Shown: piece by piece, positions 17,555 through 27,220 of the stretch
Position numbering within the stretch: position 1 is the stretch's first letter
Layout: every line of letters begins with the position of its first letter
Assembly: GCF_001439635.1 (NCBI RefSeq)
Contig: NZ_LMBZ01000013.1
Span: forward strand, 87,410-151,409
Source: Solibacillus cecembensis
GTDB lineage: Bacteria; Bacillota; Bacilli; Bacillales_A; Planococcaceae
Direction of reading: 5' to 3'
DNA length: 64,000 bases
The notes under the pieces: generated by a model
The model's input: only the letters and a program-made list of their open reading frames with translations
What the model was told of the DNA's origin: nothing
The model's database searches: none
Made by a program: the position numbers and the translations under genes

Positions 17555-18556
17555 TTAACGTTTTAAGTTTACAAGCTCTTGTAAAATTTCATCCGATGTT
17601 GTAATAATACGTGAGTTTGATTGGAAACCACGTTGTGCAACGATCATTTCAGTGAATTCTTCTGACAGGTCAACGTTTGACATTTCTAGGAAACTTGATT
17701 CCACAGAGCCAATACCCGATTGTGTACCTGCTTGTACTAATGGATCACCTGAGTTTGCTGACATTTGGAAATAGTTTGAACCTGTTTTCTCTAAACCTGA
17801 TGCGTTCGGGAACTTCGCAAGTAACGCTTGGCCCGCAAATTGGAGTTTACCATTTACGTCAACATAGAAAACTGAACCATCTTTTGAAATGGACATTGAT
17901 TGTGCGTTTGTTGGAATTCGCATTGGTCCCATTTCACCATTTTCTAGTTGGATTTCACCATCCACATATAAGTTGTCCGTCCCTTGAGCTAAATCTGCAC
18001 GATCTGCATCTGCATTACTCGGCTCTGGTTCATCATCAGGACCTGCTGCAGTTGCATATAGCGTTGGATTTGCGGCACCTACTATATATTTACCATCGCC
18101 ATTTACAATATAGCCATTTCGATCCATGTAAAAGTTACCAGCACGTGTATATTGGATATTTGAAAAACCAGAATCTAACAATGGGTTTGCTTCTAAATCT
18201 GCCATATCCTCTGATGTTGGTGCTTCTTCAGCTGCTGAATCCGCAACCATAAAGAATCCATCACCTGAAATTGCTAAGTCTAGTACACGACCTGTCGTTT
18301 GCATTGCTCCTGGGTTATGAATTGTGTCAATTGCTGCTAACTGTGAACCTAAACCAACTTGAATCGCGTTTACACCACCGCGAGTTGCTGATGGGGCAGA
18401 TGCACCTGCTTGTGTTTGTGAAATTAAATCTTTGAAAATTGTGCGTTCCTTCTTGAAACCATACGTATTAACGTTGGCAATATTATTACCAATAACATCT
18501 AGCTTTGTTTGGAAGTTTTTAAGACCTGAAATACCTGCATACATTGAACGTAACAT
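17555..18556 (-). CDS. flgE: Flagellar hook protein FlgE
   Basis: The 333-residue rod/hook-family protein has N-terminal MLRSMYAGISGLKNFQTKLD and GNNIANVNTYGFKK, and C-terminal SNVDLSEEFTEMIVAQRGFQ and IITTSDEILQELV, which build the hook D0/D1 core. Gene position after flgD and TIGR02530 fits the Bacillus hook gene rather than flgG. It is longer than the roughly 264-residue B. subtilis FlgE; the extra mass is acidic, Ala-rich and central (about residues 105-195), where surface-exposed hook domains vary. Confidence 0.93.
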   Translation of the reverse strand: MLRSMYAGISGLKNFQTKLDVIGNNIANVNTYGFKKERTIFKDLISQTQAGASAPSATRGGVNAIQVGLGSQLAAIDTIHNPGAMQTTGRVLDLAISGDGFFMVADSAAEEAPTSEDMADLEANPLLDSGFSNIQYTRAGNFYMDRNGYIVNGDGKYIVGAANPTLYATAAGPDDEPEPSNADADRADLAQGTDNLYVDGEIQLENGEMGPMRIPTNAQSMSISKDGSVFYVDVNGKLQFAGQALLAKFPNASGLEKTGSNYFQMSANSGDPLVQAGTQSGIGSVESSFLEMSNVDLSEEFTEMIVAQRGFQSNSRIITTSDEILQELVNLKR

Positions 18557-18655
18557 AAAATGTCGTTCTCCCTTCGATTTTCAAATTGACTTAGTTTTGT
18601 AAGCTGTCTCGATCATTCAACAACTTGTAGACTTCCTTACTTCTGAAGGTCCAGT

Positions 18656-19030
18656 CTATAATACAATCGTGCCGTCTATATTTGTAAATAATTGTTGCCT
18701 TGCTTCCGTACGATCTAACGCAGTAATGACAGTACCATTCTTGGCACTAACAATCAATGCCGCTTGGTCCATTAAAACTAACGGTTGATTAACTCCCTTA
18801 TCGCGAGCTTCGAATACTTTTTCGGTAATTTCTTGCCATTCACTATCTGAAATCGCAATATTGCGTTCATTCATCCGCTCAGATGCATGTTTGCTAATTT
18901 TCAATTCCTCTATTGTTGCTTGATTTAAATGCTCAATAAACGATTGTTTTGTTGTATTGGCTTTTAAATTCACACCATTGGACTGTAATGGTGGATGATA
19001 CGGTATATGTTGGATATTTACACGATTCAT
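18656..19030 (-). CDS. TIGR02530-type flagellar operon protein
   Basis: This 124-residue soluble protein carries the family signature LKISKHASERMNERNIAISD and a C-terminal AALIVSAKNGTVITALDRTE. It belongs to the conserved but poorly characterised flagellar operon family found between flgD and flgE in Bacillota. The ATG at 19030 has GAGGTG upstream; the GTG at 19039 lies within that site. A 99-bp gap leads to flgE. The precise role is not known to me. Confidence 0.85.
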   Translation of the reverse strand: MNRVNIQHIPYHPPLQSNGVNLKANTTKQSFIEHLNQATIEELKISKHASERMNERNIAISDSEWQEITEKVFEARDKGVNQPLVLMDQAALIVSAKNGTVITALDRTEARQQLFTNIDGTIVL

Positions 19031-19042
19031 CTGGATCACCTC

Positions 19043-19768
19043 TTATACTGTTGGGTCATCCGTTTTTGTATCATCGGATGGTTCTTTATCCGTCTTGTCA
19101 TCTTCTTGCTCAACAAGTGTAAAGTCATCACGCTTCAATCGTGTACCATCGTTTAAAATATACTCAACTACGCCATTTTTCACTGTAATTGCTTCGATGA
19201 TAGCTTCAATGACTTGCTCACCATTTTTATATTGAATATTTTTGCCGATAAGTTCACTTGCTTCTGCAAATGGATTTGTTGGCGCTGAAGCCCCGCCACC
19301 TAAAATAGATGAAATATTACCCGGTGTAATTTCCTTACCATCTGCTAATACGAAGACTGGCTCACCATCAGCAAATTTCAACTCTTTAATAACGCCCGTA
19401 CCTTCGTTGTAAATCGGTTTCTTATTTTCATCCAATTTATCTGTTAATTCATGCCATTTAATTTCTTTTCCGATAAATGATGAATAAGACATTAATTGCG
19501 TTTGATTTTGAGAGACTAAAAGATTTTCCATTGCCTTTGTCATATTTTGCATTTGCTCTAAAGAAGAGAACTGCGCCATTTGAGCAATGAATTCTTTATC
19601 ATCCATCGGGCTTGTTGGATCTTGGTTTTGTAATTGGGTAATTAAGATTTTTAAAAAGGCATCTTTCCCTAAATCACCATTAGAAGCTTTATCCGTCACT
19701 TTAAAGTTCGGATCATTTGCGGGTAAATAGTAATCATTCTTAATCTCACTTGAAACACCATTTGTCAT
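19043..19768 (-). CDS. flgD: Hook cap/scaffold protein FlgD
   Basis: FlgD caps the growing hook and is discarded when the hook is complete. Of its 241 residues the N-terminal part has the family core LGKDAFLKILITQLQNQDPTSPMDDKEF split over residues 33-60 and AQFSSLEQMQNM; the C-terminal part is variable and acidic (ends DKTDKEPSDDTKTDDPTV). The start immediately follows the fliK stop (TAAATG). Confidence 0.95.
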   Translation of the reverse strand: MTNGVSSEIKNDYYLPANDPNFKVTDKASNGDLGKDAFLKILITQLQNQDPTSPMDDKEFIAQMAQFSSLEQMQNMTKAMENLLVSQNQTQLMSYSSFIGKEIKWHELTDKLDENKKPIYNEGTGVIKELKFADGEPVFVLADGKEITPGNISSILGGGASAPTNPFAEASELIGKNIQYKNGEQVIEAIIEAITVKNGVVEYILNDGTRLKRDDFTLVEQEDDKTDKEPSDDTKTDDPTV

Positions 19769-21010
19769 TTACTGTACCTCCTCACTTAATAAATCACTGA
19801 ACGAAATCTTCTCTTCTTCGCTGTCATCCTCATTTTCTTCTACATCTTCTTGCCCTTGCTCGCGGAAGAAGTTATTGAAAAAATTTTGATCACGTGCATT
19901 ACGATCTGGATCCTGCAATGATTGCGCTACATCAATTCGTTCCATTTGGACATTTTGTGCAACTAATCCAGCTTTCAATTGATTAATATTATTATCAAGC
20001 AATTCTTTTCCTAATGCTGTTGAAGCTAATAATCGTGCCGTCAACATGCCATCCTTTTGAACTAATTCAATACGAATTTGTCCTAAATTTTCTGGAAATA
20101 GCTTTAATAATAATTTCATATTTCCTTGTTGACCCGATAGCTGGCTTCGATTCATTAAGTTTTGAATTTCTTTTAATAACGCTTCAGACTGAGCTGGTTT
20201 TTCAGCAGGCAATGTGATCGTTACTGTTTTCACTTGTGATACTTGTTGCTGCTGTAATCCAACTGGGGTTGCAGTTTCTTGCTCAGTTTTCACGACAGTT
20301 TGCTGCGTTACTTGCTGAATAATTTGTTGGAATGTTGCTTTCGGTGCTTCTTGTTGATTCACATTTACTACTTGTTGAACTTGTGGCAACATCGACTGAA
20401 GTAAATCTTTTAGTTGACCAAGTTGTTGCTCCTGCTGATACATCAAGTCCATTTTATTGCCTAAAAGCTGAGCCATTTTCAATAACTGCACGATTGGTTG
20501 TAACTCTTTTGGTTGTACATCTTTTTGCTGAGTCCCTTGGATTGCTGCCAAAACTTCACTTAAAATTGCAGGTGCTTGTTCAAGTAACGACCAAACGTCT
20601 GTAATTGCTTGTTGTTGAGCGTCACCTAATAATTGCTCAACTATCTCGATAACTTGCTGTTCTGTCATTCCTAGCAATTCTGATAAGTTTTCTAACGTCA
20701 ACAGTTCATCCATAGCAATTGGTGTTTCAACTTCCCCAACAAGAACAAATAATCCAGCTTCATCCATTTCGATGCCTAATTTTTCAAATAGTTCTTCTAA
20801 ACTATCTATAGCAAGAATTGAGCCAATTTCTTCCGCCATAGATTCGGTTGGATTTTGTTCGACTGTTGCAGGCTGATTCGAGCTCGATAAAATCGATTGA
20901 AATACACTTCCAAATTGTTCCTTGTTCGTAGCCATTGCATCCGATTGCTTTGTAGTTGGTGTTACTTGCGCTTTAGTTGTTGCCATCGTTTGTAACATTG
21001 CGATATTCAT
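19769..21010 (-). CDS. fliK: Hook-length control protein FliK
   Basis: FliK is a secreted ruler that triggers the FlhB specificity switch. The 413-residue protein has a Gln-rich, low-complexity N-terminal and central region (for example VQQVVNVNQQEAPK) and a folded C-terminal switch domain at about 280-370 (LLKLFPENLGQIRIELVQKD, then GMLTARLLAS). The acidic tail ends EEEKISFSDLLSEEVQ. It precedes flgD without spacing. A FliK-like paralogue occurs at 38629-40539. Confidence 0.94.
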   Translation of the reverse strand: MNIAMLQTMATTKAQVTPTTKQSDAMATNKEQFGSVFQSILSSSNQPATVEQNPTESMAEEIGSILAIDSLEELFEKLGIEMDEAGLFVLVGEVETPIAMDELLTLENLSELLGMTEQQVIEIVEQLLGDAQQQAITDVWSLLEQAPAILSEVLAAIQGTQQKDVQPKELQPIVQLLKMAQLLGNKMDLMYQQEQQLGQLKDLLQSMLPQVQQVVNVNQQEAPKATFQQIIQQVTQQTVVKTEQETATPVGLQQQQVSQVKTVTITLPAEKPAQSEALLKEIQNLMNRSQLSGQQGNMKLLLKLFPENLGQIRIELVQKDGMLTARLLASTALGKELLDNNINQLKAGLVAQNVQMERIDVAQSLQDPDRNARDQNFFNNFFREQGQEDVEENEDDSEEEKISFSDLLSEEVQ

Positions 21011-21037
21011 TTATTTCACCTCCCCTCAAATAGTCCA

Positions 21038-21652
21038 CTATTCTTGAGATAATAATTCGGTATAACGAGCAGCATCTGCTGGACTCATTTTTGTGAAAAT
21101 AGCAGATAACGTATCCGGTTTCATACTAGACATAATGCGCAATGATTCGGTATCACTCATTTGTACTAATATCGGTGCCGCTGTTTTAGCAGACATTTTT
21201 TCGAAAGTTGATAAAATTTCTTTGAACTCTTTTTGTGATTCTTCTTGATTACGTTTTAGTTTTTCAATTTCAAATTGTAAACGCTCTTGCTCTGCTAATA
21301 ATTCATCTTTCTCTGTCACAGCTGATTCAATTTGCGTCTGTAATTGAGTAATTTGAACTTCTTTTTCTTGAATTTCTGCTTGTAATGTAACGACTTTTTC
21401 TCCACTTAATGAGCTGTTTTCAATCTCCTCAGCCTCATCTTTATTCATAAATGGAATTTTTTCCGTCACATTTCCAGCCAGTTTAAATACATTCGTACCT
21501 GTAACCGTTGTAACAATTAAAATAATTGCCACCGTAAACATTAGCGGAATTAAAAATAAATACACAAACTTTTTAAAGAAGCCTGGTGGTTTTTTTTCTA
21601 AGTCCATTTGTTCATCTAGGTTATTTACATTTCCCGTATTCTTTTTTGCCAC
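21038..21652 (-). CDS. MotE/YlxF-like flagellar protein
   Basis: This single-pass protein has a cytoplasmic N-terminus, a helix (about 36-57 of the long frame, VYLFLIPLMFTVAIILIVTT), a coiled coil (KEVQITQLQTQIESAVTEKD) and a C-terminal MgtE-N-like fold (MSDTESLRIMSSMKPDTLSA). I choose the GTG at 21652 (204 residues), 4 nt after the fliJ stop and behind AGGTG, over an ATG inside fliJ. Homologues (YlxF, MotE) sit between fliJ and fliK and may assist the stator or export. Confidence 0.85.
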   Translation of the reverse strand: MAKKNTGNVNNLDEQMDLEKKPPGFFKKFVYLFLIPLMFTVAIILIVTTVTGTNVFKLAGNVTEKIPFMNKDEAEEIENSSLSGEKVVTLQAEIQEKEVQITQLQTQIESAVTEKDELLAEQERLQFEIEKLKRNQEESQKEFKEILSTFEKMSAKTAAPILVQMSDTESLRIMSSMKPDTLSAIFTKMSPADAARYTELLSQE

Positions 21653-21656
21653 GAAA

Positions 21657-22106
21657 TCACCTGATTTCCCTCTTGTAATATGCAATCGTTGAAAGTTCAT
21701 CTAATTGAATCGCTTCAATGCGCTGTTGATCTTCTTTGTAATGCTCGTAATCATTTTCACGCATTTTTTCGTATTTACGTACTTCCAAGTTTTTTTCTAA
21801 TAATTTTTGTTCATGCCAGTTCATTTTAGCACGTGCTTGTACTACTTTCTGTTGAACATCCACAATTGTTTTTTCCATGCTGTCGATAAATTTCGAATAA
21901 TGATTAATCTCATCTATAGAAGAACCCACCGCTAATCGCTCTTGCTGATACGTCGTTAAATCCTCTTTTTTCTTTAATAAATCGTAAAGTTTTGTTGCGA
22001 TTTCCTCGAAAACTTGCACGGATTCCTTAAATGCCATTTCGGATTCGTTTTTTTCTTGCTCCCTAACGACAAGTATTTTTTCAAAGCGGTATGTGTATTT
22101 AGACAT
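21657..22106 (-). CDS. fliJ: Export chaperone escort protein FliJ
   Basis: This 149-residue, almost wholly alpha-helical coiled-coil protein (SKYTYRFEKILVVREQEKNE, then repeated Lys/Glu heptads) fits the central stalk of the FliI ATPase ring. Its ATG overlaps the fliI stop (TAATG). Identity rests on size, coiled coil and its place between fliI and the MotE-like gene. Confidence 0.9.
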   Translation of the reverse strand: MSKYTYRFEKILVVREQEKNESEMAFKESVQVFEEIATKLYDLLKKKEDLTTYQQERLAVGSSIDEINHYSKFIDSMEKTIVDVQQKVVQARAKMNWHEQKLLEKNLEVRKYEKMRENDYEHYKEDQQRIEAIQLDELSTIAYYKREIR

Positions 22107-23431
22107 TATTTCGCACCGCCATTCGCTAATGCTACCATTTCATTCACCGTTTGTTGAATGGAGACTTTGTCCATAAACCCTTGCTTTAAAAATGCCGTAA
22201 TTAAAGGCTCATATTGAATCGCTTCATCAATTTCACGTGACGTTCCTCGTTTATATGCACCAATATTAATTAGGTCCTCTGACTTCGAATAATCGAAATA
22301 CAATTCCCTTAATCGACTTGCTGCTTTTACATGTGCTGGTTCTGCTATATGGTTCATTAAACGACTGACACTTTTCAATACATTGATAGCGGGATATTGA
22401 CCTTTGTTTGCTAAATTACGATCTAATACAATATGACCATCTAAAATCCCTCGAACTGCATCTGCAATTGGCTCATTCATATCGTCACCATCTACTAAAA
22501 CCGTATAAAATGCCGTAATTGTACCGTGAATATTCGTCCCAGAGCGCTCTAATAACGTTGGTAAAATCGCAAAAACGGAAGGTGTGTAACCACGCGTTGC
22601 TGGTGGTTCTCCGACAGCTAAGCCGATTTCACGCTGTGCCATTGCAACACGGGTAACAGAATCCATCATGAGCATCACATTATGACCACGATCACGGAAA
22701 TACTCAGCAATTGCTGTCGCAGTAAATGCCGCTTTTATACGCATTAATGCAGGTTGATCACTCGTAGCTGCTACAACAATCGAACGACTCAAACCTTCTG
22801 GGCCTAAATCTCGCTCAATAAATTCACGTACTTCACGGCCACGTTCCCCTACTAATGCAATGACATTAATGTCTGCTTTTGTATTGCGCGCAATCATGCC
22901 GAGCAATGTACTTTTCCCAACACCCGAACCGGCGAATATTCCGACACGCTGACCACTACCAACTGTTAGCATCCCATCAATTGCCTTTACGCCTACTTCT
23001 AACTGCTCATCAATTGGTGGACGATGTAGCGGATTGGGTGGTTCTTTTTCGGTTTGTACGGATGTTAGCCCTCTTGGTAATGCTTGCCCATCAAAAGGGT
23101 TACCCATTGCATCTAGCACTTTGCCAATGAGCTCCGGTCCTACCTTTACTTCTAAAGGTTTCCCAGTCCCCTCTACTAAACAACCAATTGAAATTTCTTT
23201 TAGTGAAGAAAATGGCATCAGGATAACAATTTCATCTTTAAAGCCAACAACTTCTGCTAAAATTGTTTGCTGTCCATTTTTAACCGTTTGAACATGGATT
23301 TTGCAAACATCACCAATCGCGCTTTCTGGACCTTGTGACTCAATCATTAAACCGACAACCCTCGTCACCCTACCAAACTTTTTAAATGTATTGAGATTTG
23401 GAATATGTTCAATTAATTGAGCCGTTTTCAT
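22106..23431 (-). CDS. fliI: Flagellar export ATPase FliI
   Basis: FliI is the F1-beta-like ATPase energising export. Walker A is GSGVGKSTLLGMIAR near residue 165, the Walker B region is VMLMMDSVTRVAMAQREIGL, and the family segment GEPPATRGYTPSVF follows. I prefer the ATG at 23431 (441 residues), which has AAGGA 9 nt upstream; the ATG at 23440 overlaps the fliH stop (ATGA) but abuts that ribosome-binding site. Confidence 0.97.
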   Translation of the reverse strand: MKTAQLIEHIPNLNTFKKFGRVTRVVGLMIESQGPESAIGDVCKIHVQTVKNGQQTILAEVVGFKDEIVILMPFSSLKEISIGCLVEGTGKPLEVKVGPELIGKVLDAMGNPFDGQALPRGLTSVQTEKEPPNPLHRPPIDEQLEVGVKAIDGMLTVGSGQRVGIFAGSGVGKSTLLGMIARNTKADINVIALVGERGREVREFIERDLGPEGLSRSIVVAATSDQPALMRIKAAFTATAIAEYFRDRGHNVMLMMDSVTRVAMAQREIGLAVGEPPATRGYTPSVFAILPTLLERSGTNIHGTITAFYTVLVDGDDMNEPIADAVRGILDGHIVLDRNLANKGQYPAINVLKSVSRLMNHIAEPAHVKAASRLRELYFDYSKSEDLINIGAYKRGTSREIDEAIQYEPLITAFLKQGFMDKVSIQQTVNEMVALANGGAK

Positions 23432-23436
23432 CCGTA

Positions 23437-24228
23437 TCATTCCTTACTGTCTAATAGTTCATTTAATTGTATACGTAGCTCTTGCAATTGCTCATCTAAT
23501 GATACAACGATGCGTCCATGATTCGTTTCGATATAGCTTTCATTATCGAGTAAATCTTCATTAACAAAAATCATAAATGGTACATTTACTGGGAACATTT
23601 CCGCTAATTCATCATGATTTTTCGTAACAACTCCATGATATTTCGGTGCTACATACAACTTGATTTCTTTCATTTCTCTTGCTTCTTTCAATGCGCGCTT
23701 AATAATCGAAATAAAGATTTCTTCTTCTCGATCAAGCGCTACGTTTAAAATACGCTCTGCCGAAGTTAATGCCAATTCTAAAATAACTGACTCTTGAGAT
23801 TCAATATATTTTTGTGCATTTTCTTCAGCTAAGGTCATCGTCGCATTGGCTGTTTGTAGCGATTGCTCCATATCAGCTTGTACTTTTTGATTCCCTTCTT
23901 CATAGCCTTGTGCAAAACCTTCATCATAGGCTTGTTGTTGAAGTACGAGCTTTTCTTCTTCCCAAGTTTGCTTTAATGCTTCAATTGCAACCAATTGTTC
24001 ATTGCAAAATTGTTCGAACTGTTCTCGTTGCTCCAGTATTTCTTGCTCAGCTTTTTGCATCAATCTCTGACGTTCTTGCTGTATATCTTCTAAAGTCAGT
24101 TGAGGTGCATGATCTGCCTCCTCAACCTCCTCTGTAAAATGGATAGGTTCAAAAAAGCTTTGTAATTTTATTTCTACAATTTGTTCTTCTGCCGGATGTG
24201 CATTTGTCGAACGGATAATTTTAGACAA
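23437..24228 (-). CDS. fliH: Export ATPase regulator FliH
   Basis: FliH forms the stator that ties FliI to the C-ring. In this 263-residue protein a long Gln/Glu-rich coiled coil (about 45-130, with AYDEGFAQGYEEGNQK) precedes the V-type E-subunit-like C-terminal domain (ALTSAERILNVALDREEEIF). The start is TTG at 24228, overlapping the fliG stop by 8 bp, with GGAGGAG upstream inside fliG. Confidence 0.93.
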   Translation of the reverse strand: MSKIIRSTNAHPAEEQIVEIKLQSFFEPIHFTEEVEEADHAPQLTLEDIQQERQRLMQKAEQEILEQREQFEQFCNEQLVAIEALKQTWEEEKLVLQQQAYDEGFAQGYEEGNQKVQADMEQSLQTANATMTLAEENAQKYIESQESVILELALTSAERILNVALDREEEIFISIIKRALKEAREMKEIKLYVAPKYHGVVTKNHDELAEMFPVNVPFMIFVNEDLLDNESYIETNHGRIVVSLDEQLQELRIQLNELLDSKE

Positions 24229-25234
24229 TTACATCATCTCCTCCACCGCGTGCGATAATGATTTCACCCGCATCCTCTAAGCGACGAATAACAGCAACGA
24301 TACGAGACTGCGCTTCCTCAACATCACGTAAACGTACAGGTCCCATAATTTCCATTTCTTCACGGAATGTATCAGCCATACGTTGTGACATATTGCGGAA
24401 AATAATATCTTTTACTTCGTCTGAAGAAACCTTCATTGATAGTAGTAAGTCCTCGTTCTCACAATCACGAATAACACGTTGGATAGAACGATTGTCGAGT
24501 GTAACGATATCTTCGAATACAAACATACGCTTCTTGATTTCTTCTGCAAGCTCTGGATCTTGAATCTCCAGTGCATCGAGAATTGTTTTTTCTGTTTGAC
24601 GGTCAACACCATTTAACACTTCTACAACAGCATCTACGCCACCAGTCTCCGTGTAATCTTGTGTAACTGTCGATGATAGCTTACGTTCTAGCACAGATTC
24701 AATCTCACTAATTACTTCTGGTGATGTCGATTCCATAATCGCAATACGCTTAGCGATATCTGCTTGTACCTCTTGTGGTAATGAAGATAAAATCACACCC
24801 GCTTGCCCTGCCTCTAAATAAGAGAGGATTAGCGCAATTGTTTGTGGGTGCTCATTTTGAATAAAGTTAAAAATTTGCGCTGGGTCTGCTTTACGTGCAA
24901 AATCAAACGGACGCACTTGTAATGAAGAAGTTAGACGATTTAATATAGCTTGTGCTTGATCGGCACCTAATGCCTTTTCAAGTACCGTCTTCGCATAACC
25001 AATACCACCTTGCGTGATATAATCTTGCGCCAATGCAATTTGGTGGAATTCCTCAATAATCTCTTCTTTTACCGTAGATTCCACTTTTTTTACACCTGAA
25101 ATTTCTAACGTTAGACGTTCAATTTCTTCTTCACTTAAATGTTTATATACAGAAGCCGAAACTTCTGGTCCTAGAGAAATTAACAGTAAAGCCGCTTTTT
25201 GCTTTCCTGATAAATCTTTATCTTTCTTGGACAC
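24221..25234 (-). CDS. fliG: Flagellar motor switch protein FliG
   Basis: FliG connects the MS ring to the C-ring and contacts the stator to make torque. The 337-residue protein shows N-terminal KQKAALLLISLGPEVSASVY, middle armadillo motif EHPQTIALILSYL, and C-terminal charged torque helix in DVKDIIFRNMSQRMADTFRE. Length is typical. It starts 14 bp after fliF and overlaps fliH by 8 bp. Confidence 0.98.
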   Translation of the reverse strand: MSKKDKDLSGKQKAALLLISLGPEVSASVYKHLSEEEIERLTLEISGVKKVESTVKEEIIEEFHQIALAQDYITQGGIGYAKTVLEKALGADQAQAILNRLTSSLQVRPFDFARKADPAQIFNFIQNEHPQTIALILSYLEAGQAGVILSSLPQEVQADIAKRIAIMESTSPEVISEIESVLERKLSSTVTQDYTETGGVDAVVEVLNGVDRQTEKTILDALEIQDPELAEEIKKRMFVFEDIVTLDNRSIQRVIRDCENEDLLLSMKVSSDEVKDIIFRNMSQRMADTFREEMEIMGPVRLRDVEEAQSRIVAVIRRLEDAGEIIIARGGGDDVIV

Positions 25235-25248
25235 AGCTGAACCTCCTA

Positions 25249-26844
25249 TTAGTCTTCAGCAATCCAACTACGCAATAGCTTCGCAAAATCTTCTGGCTTA
25301 TCTTTCGCCATTTTTTCTAATTGCTTGCGGCGTACAGTCGCTTCAGTTTCTTTTTCTTCAGAAATATCTTCTACATCTATTAATTCTTGCTGTCTTTCAA
25401 TAATGCTTTGCTCTTCTTCTTGCTGTTTACGCTTACGAACACGTAATACATACACGACTAATAATGCTATCGCAGCTAGTAAGATGCCGCCAATTACCCA
25501 TACCCACCAAGGAATAACTGATTCTGGTGCTGTTGCATTGGCATCGTTACCATGGAATTGTTGTACAGATACGACAATTCGATTGGCAATTTCTTCGTCT
25601 GTTAAGTCACCAGTAGCTTCTTGATCGATAGAAGTACGTACAATCGTTGATAAAATTTGTTCGATATCTTCACGAACACCATCCGGAAGCGCAGTAGCTT
25701 CACCTGTTCCTGGTGGCTCTACCATTACTTGAATGCCTAAATCACGAATTTTATAAGGACTTTCTTGAATTTCACGATGAATACGATTGACGTCATTATT
25801 AATTGTTTCCTCGACACGCTCGTAATCGCCATCTCCAGTTGTTCCTTCAACATAATCAATTAGGTTGTCTGTTGGATTTTCTGCTTCAGGTGAACCTTCT
25901 GCACCTGCACCACCCGAATAAGTTTCTGTAATTCGTTGTGCACTAATTTCAATCCCTGACATATTTTCTTCATCAACAGGTTTGATTAAGTCTTCTTGTC
26001 GATTTTCCTTTTTAAAGTCAACATCTGCCGAAACATTTACTACAACTTTGTCTGGACCAATAAGCGTACCGAGCATTTGTTGTACTTGGCGTTGAAGATC
26101 ACGTTCAATTGTTTTCTTCACTTCCATTTGCCCCGTCACACTGTCCAAACCGCCGCCACCATTTTCAGCAGCAGTTAAATCGTAATACTCCGAGTATTGA
26201 TTCATAATCGTAATATTGTCTTTTGGTAATTTTGGGATACTCATAGACACTAAGTTGAATAACCCTTTAATTTGATCATCAGAAAACTTATGTCCTGGAG
26301 CTGTGTTTAGCACAATTGCCGCAGTTGCCTCACCTTGCGCATCTTTTAAGAAAACACCAGAGTCTGGTAACGTAATCATGACATTCGCATCTTTAACACC
26401 GTCAAATTTACGAATTAAATTGGCTAAATCCGTTTCAGTTGCCGCCTTTTTAATGACATCGAATTCGTTATCCGTCATACCGAAGCCCGCGTTTGTCGTA
26501 AAGAACGAGTTATCAATTTCACCAGAATCGGGATACCCCTGTGCTGCAAGTGATACTTTTAAGTTATCGACTTGCTCTTCTGGAACTAAAATTGTCGTAC
26601 CTCCGTTTGCGACTTCATAGGTAACGCCTTGTGCAGTTAAAGCTTCTGTAATTCGTCCCACCTCGGCAGCAGGTAATTCTGGGAATAATTGAGCCATCGT
26701 TGTACGTGTTGATAAATATGTAAGAATACCTGCCAGCGCAATAATTCCTATAATTGCACCAACAATTGCGCCTCTTTGATTTTTCGTTCGACTCTGCCAG
26801 AAACTACTGGAGTCACTTTTAATTTTTGTAAATCGTTCATTCAT
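25249..26844 (-). CDS. fliF: MS-ring protein FliF
   Basis: FliF forms the membrane ring on which the motor is built. The 531-residue protein has a first membrane helix at about 25-45 (GAIVGAIIGIIALAGILTYL), large extracytoplasmic ring-building domains with the conserved LAQLFPELPAAEVG-type segment, a second helix at about 440-465 (IPWWVWVIGGILLAAIALLV), and a cytoplasmic FliG-binding tail ending DFAKLLRSWIAED. Confidence 0.97.
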   Translation of the reverse strand: MNERFTKIKSDSSSFWQSRTKNQRGAIVGAIIGIIALAGILTYLSTRTTMAQLFPELPAAEVGRITEALTAQGVTYEVANGGTTILVPEEQVDNLKVSLAAQGYPDSGEIDNSFFTTNAGFGMTDNEFDVIKKAATETDLANLIRKFDGVKDANVMITLPDSGVFLKDAQGEATAAIVLNTAPGHKFSDDQIKGLFNLVSMSIPKLPKDNITIMNQYSEYYDLTAAENGGGGLDSVTGQMEVKKTIERDLQRQVQQMLGTLIGPDKVVVNVSADVDFKKENRQEDLIKPVDEENMSGIEISAQRITETYSGGAGAEGSPEAENPTDNLIDYVEGTTGDGDYERVEETINNDVNRIHREIQESPYKIRDLGIQVMVEPPGTGEATALPDGVREDIEQILSTIVRTSIDQEATGDLTDEEIANRIVVSVQQFHGNDANATAPESVIPWWVWVIGGILLAAIALLVVYVLRVRKRKQQEEEQSIIERQQELIDVEDISEEKETEATVRRKQLEKMAKDKPEDFAKLLRSWIAED

Positions 26845-26902
26845 TATGAATCCTCCGGTTATAGTGAATGCCCAACAATTTATTGTTCGTTAATCCAAAT
26901 AA

Positions 26903-27214
26903 TTATACGCTCATTCGCATAATTTCTTGGTAAGCTTCTACAGCTTTGTTACGAATTTCAATTGTTGCACTTAATGTAACACTTGCTTTTTGAGAAGCAA
27001 TCATTACTTCGTGTAGATCGACATCTCCACCACTAATTAATTTTTGTGTCATCGTATCAGATTGCACTTGTTGAGCGTTTACGTTAGATATCGCCTCTTT
27101 TAGCGTATTAGCAAACGTTTTTTGTGCATCTGCAGAGGTTACCTGTGTATTAATCGTGTTTAATTCATTCACTGCTTGCGTAGGAGACATAAAGGATACT
27201 GCATTAATCGCCAT
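26903..27214 (-). CDS. fliE: Rod/MS-ring adaptor FliE
   Basis: The 103-residue FliE joins the rod to the MS ring and export gate. Typical helical segments are FANTLKEAISNVNAQQVQSD and HEVMIASQKASVTLSATIEI, ending with RNKAVEAYQEIMRMSV. The neighbours flgC (6 bp) and fliF (58 bp) give the standard order. Confidence 0.96.
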   Translation of the reverse strand: MAINAVSFMSPTQAVNELNTINTQVTSADAQKTFANTLKEAISNVNAQQVQSDTMTQKLISGGDVDLHEVMIASQKASVTLSATIEIRNKAVEAYQEIMRMSV

Positions 27215-27220
27215 TAATTA

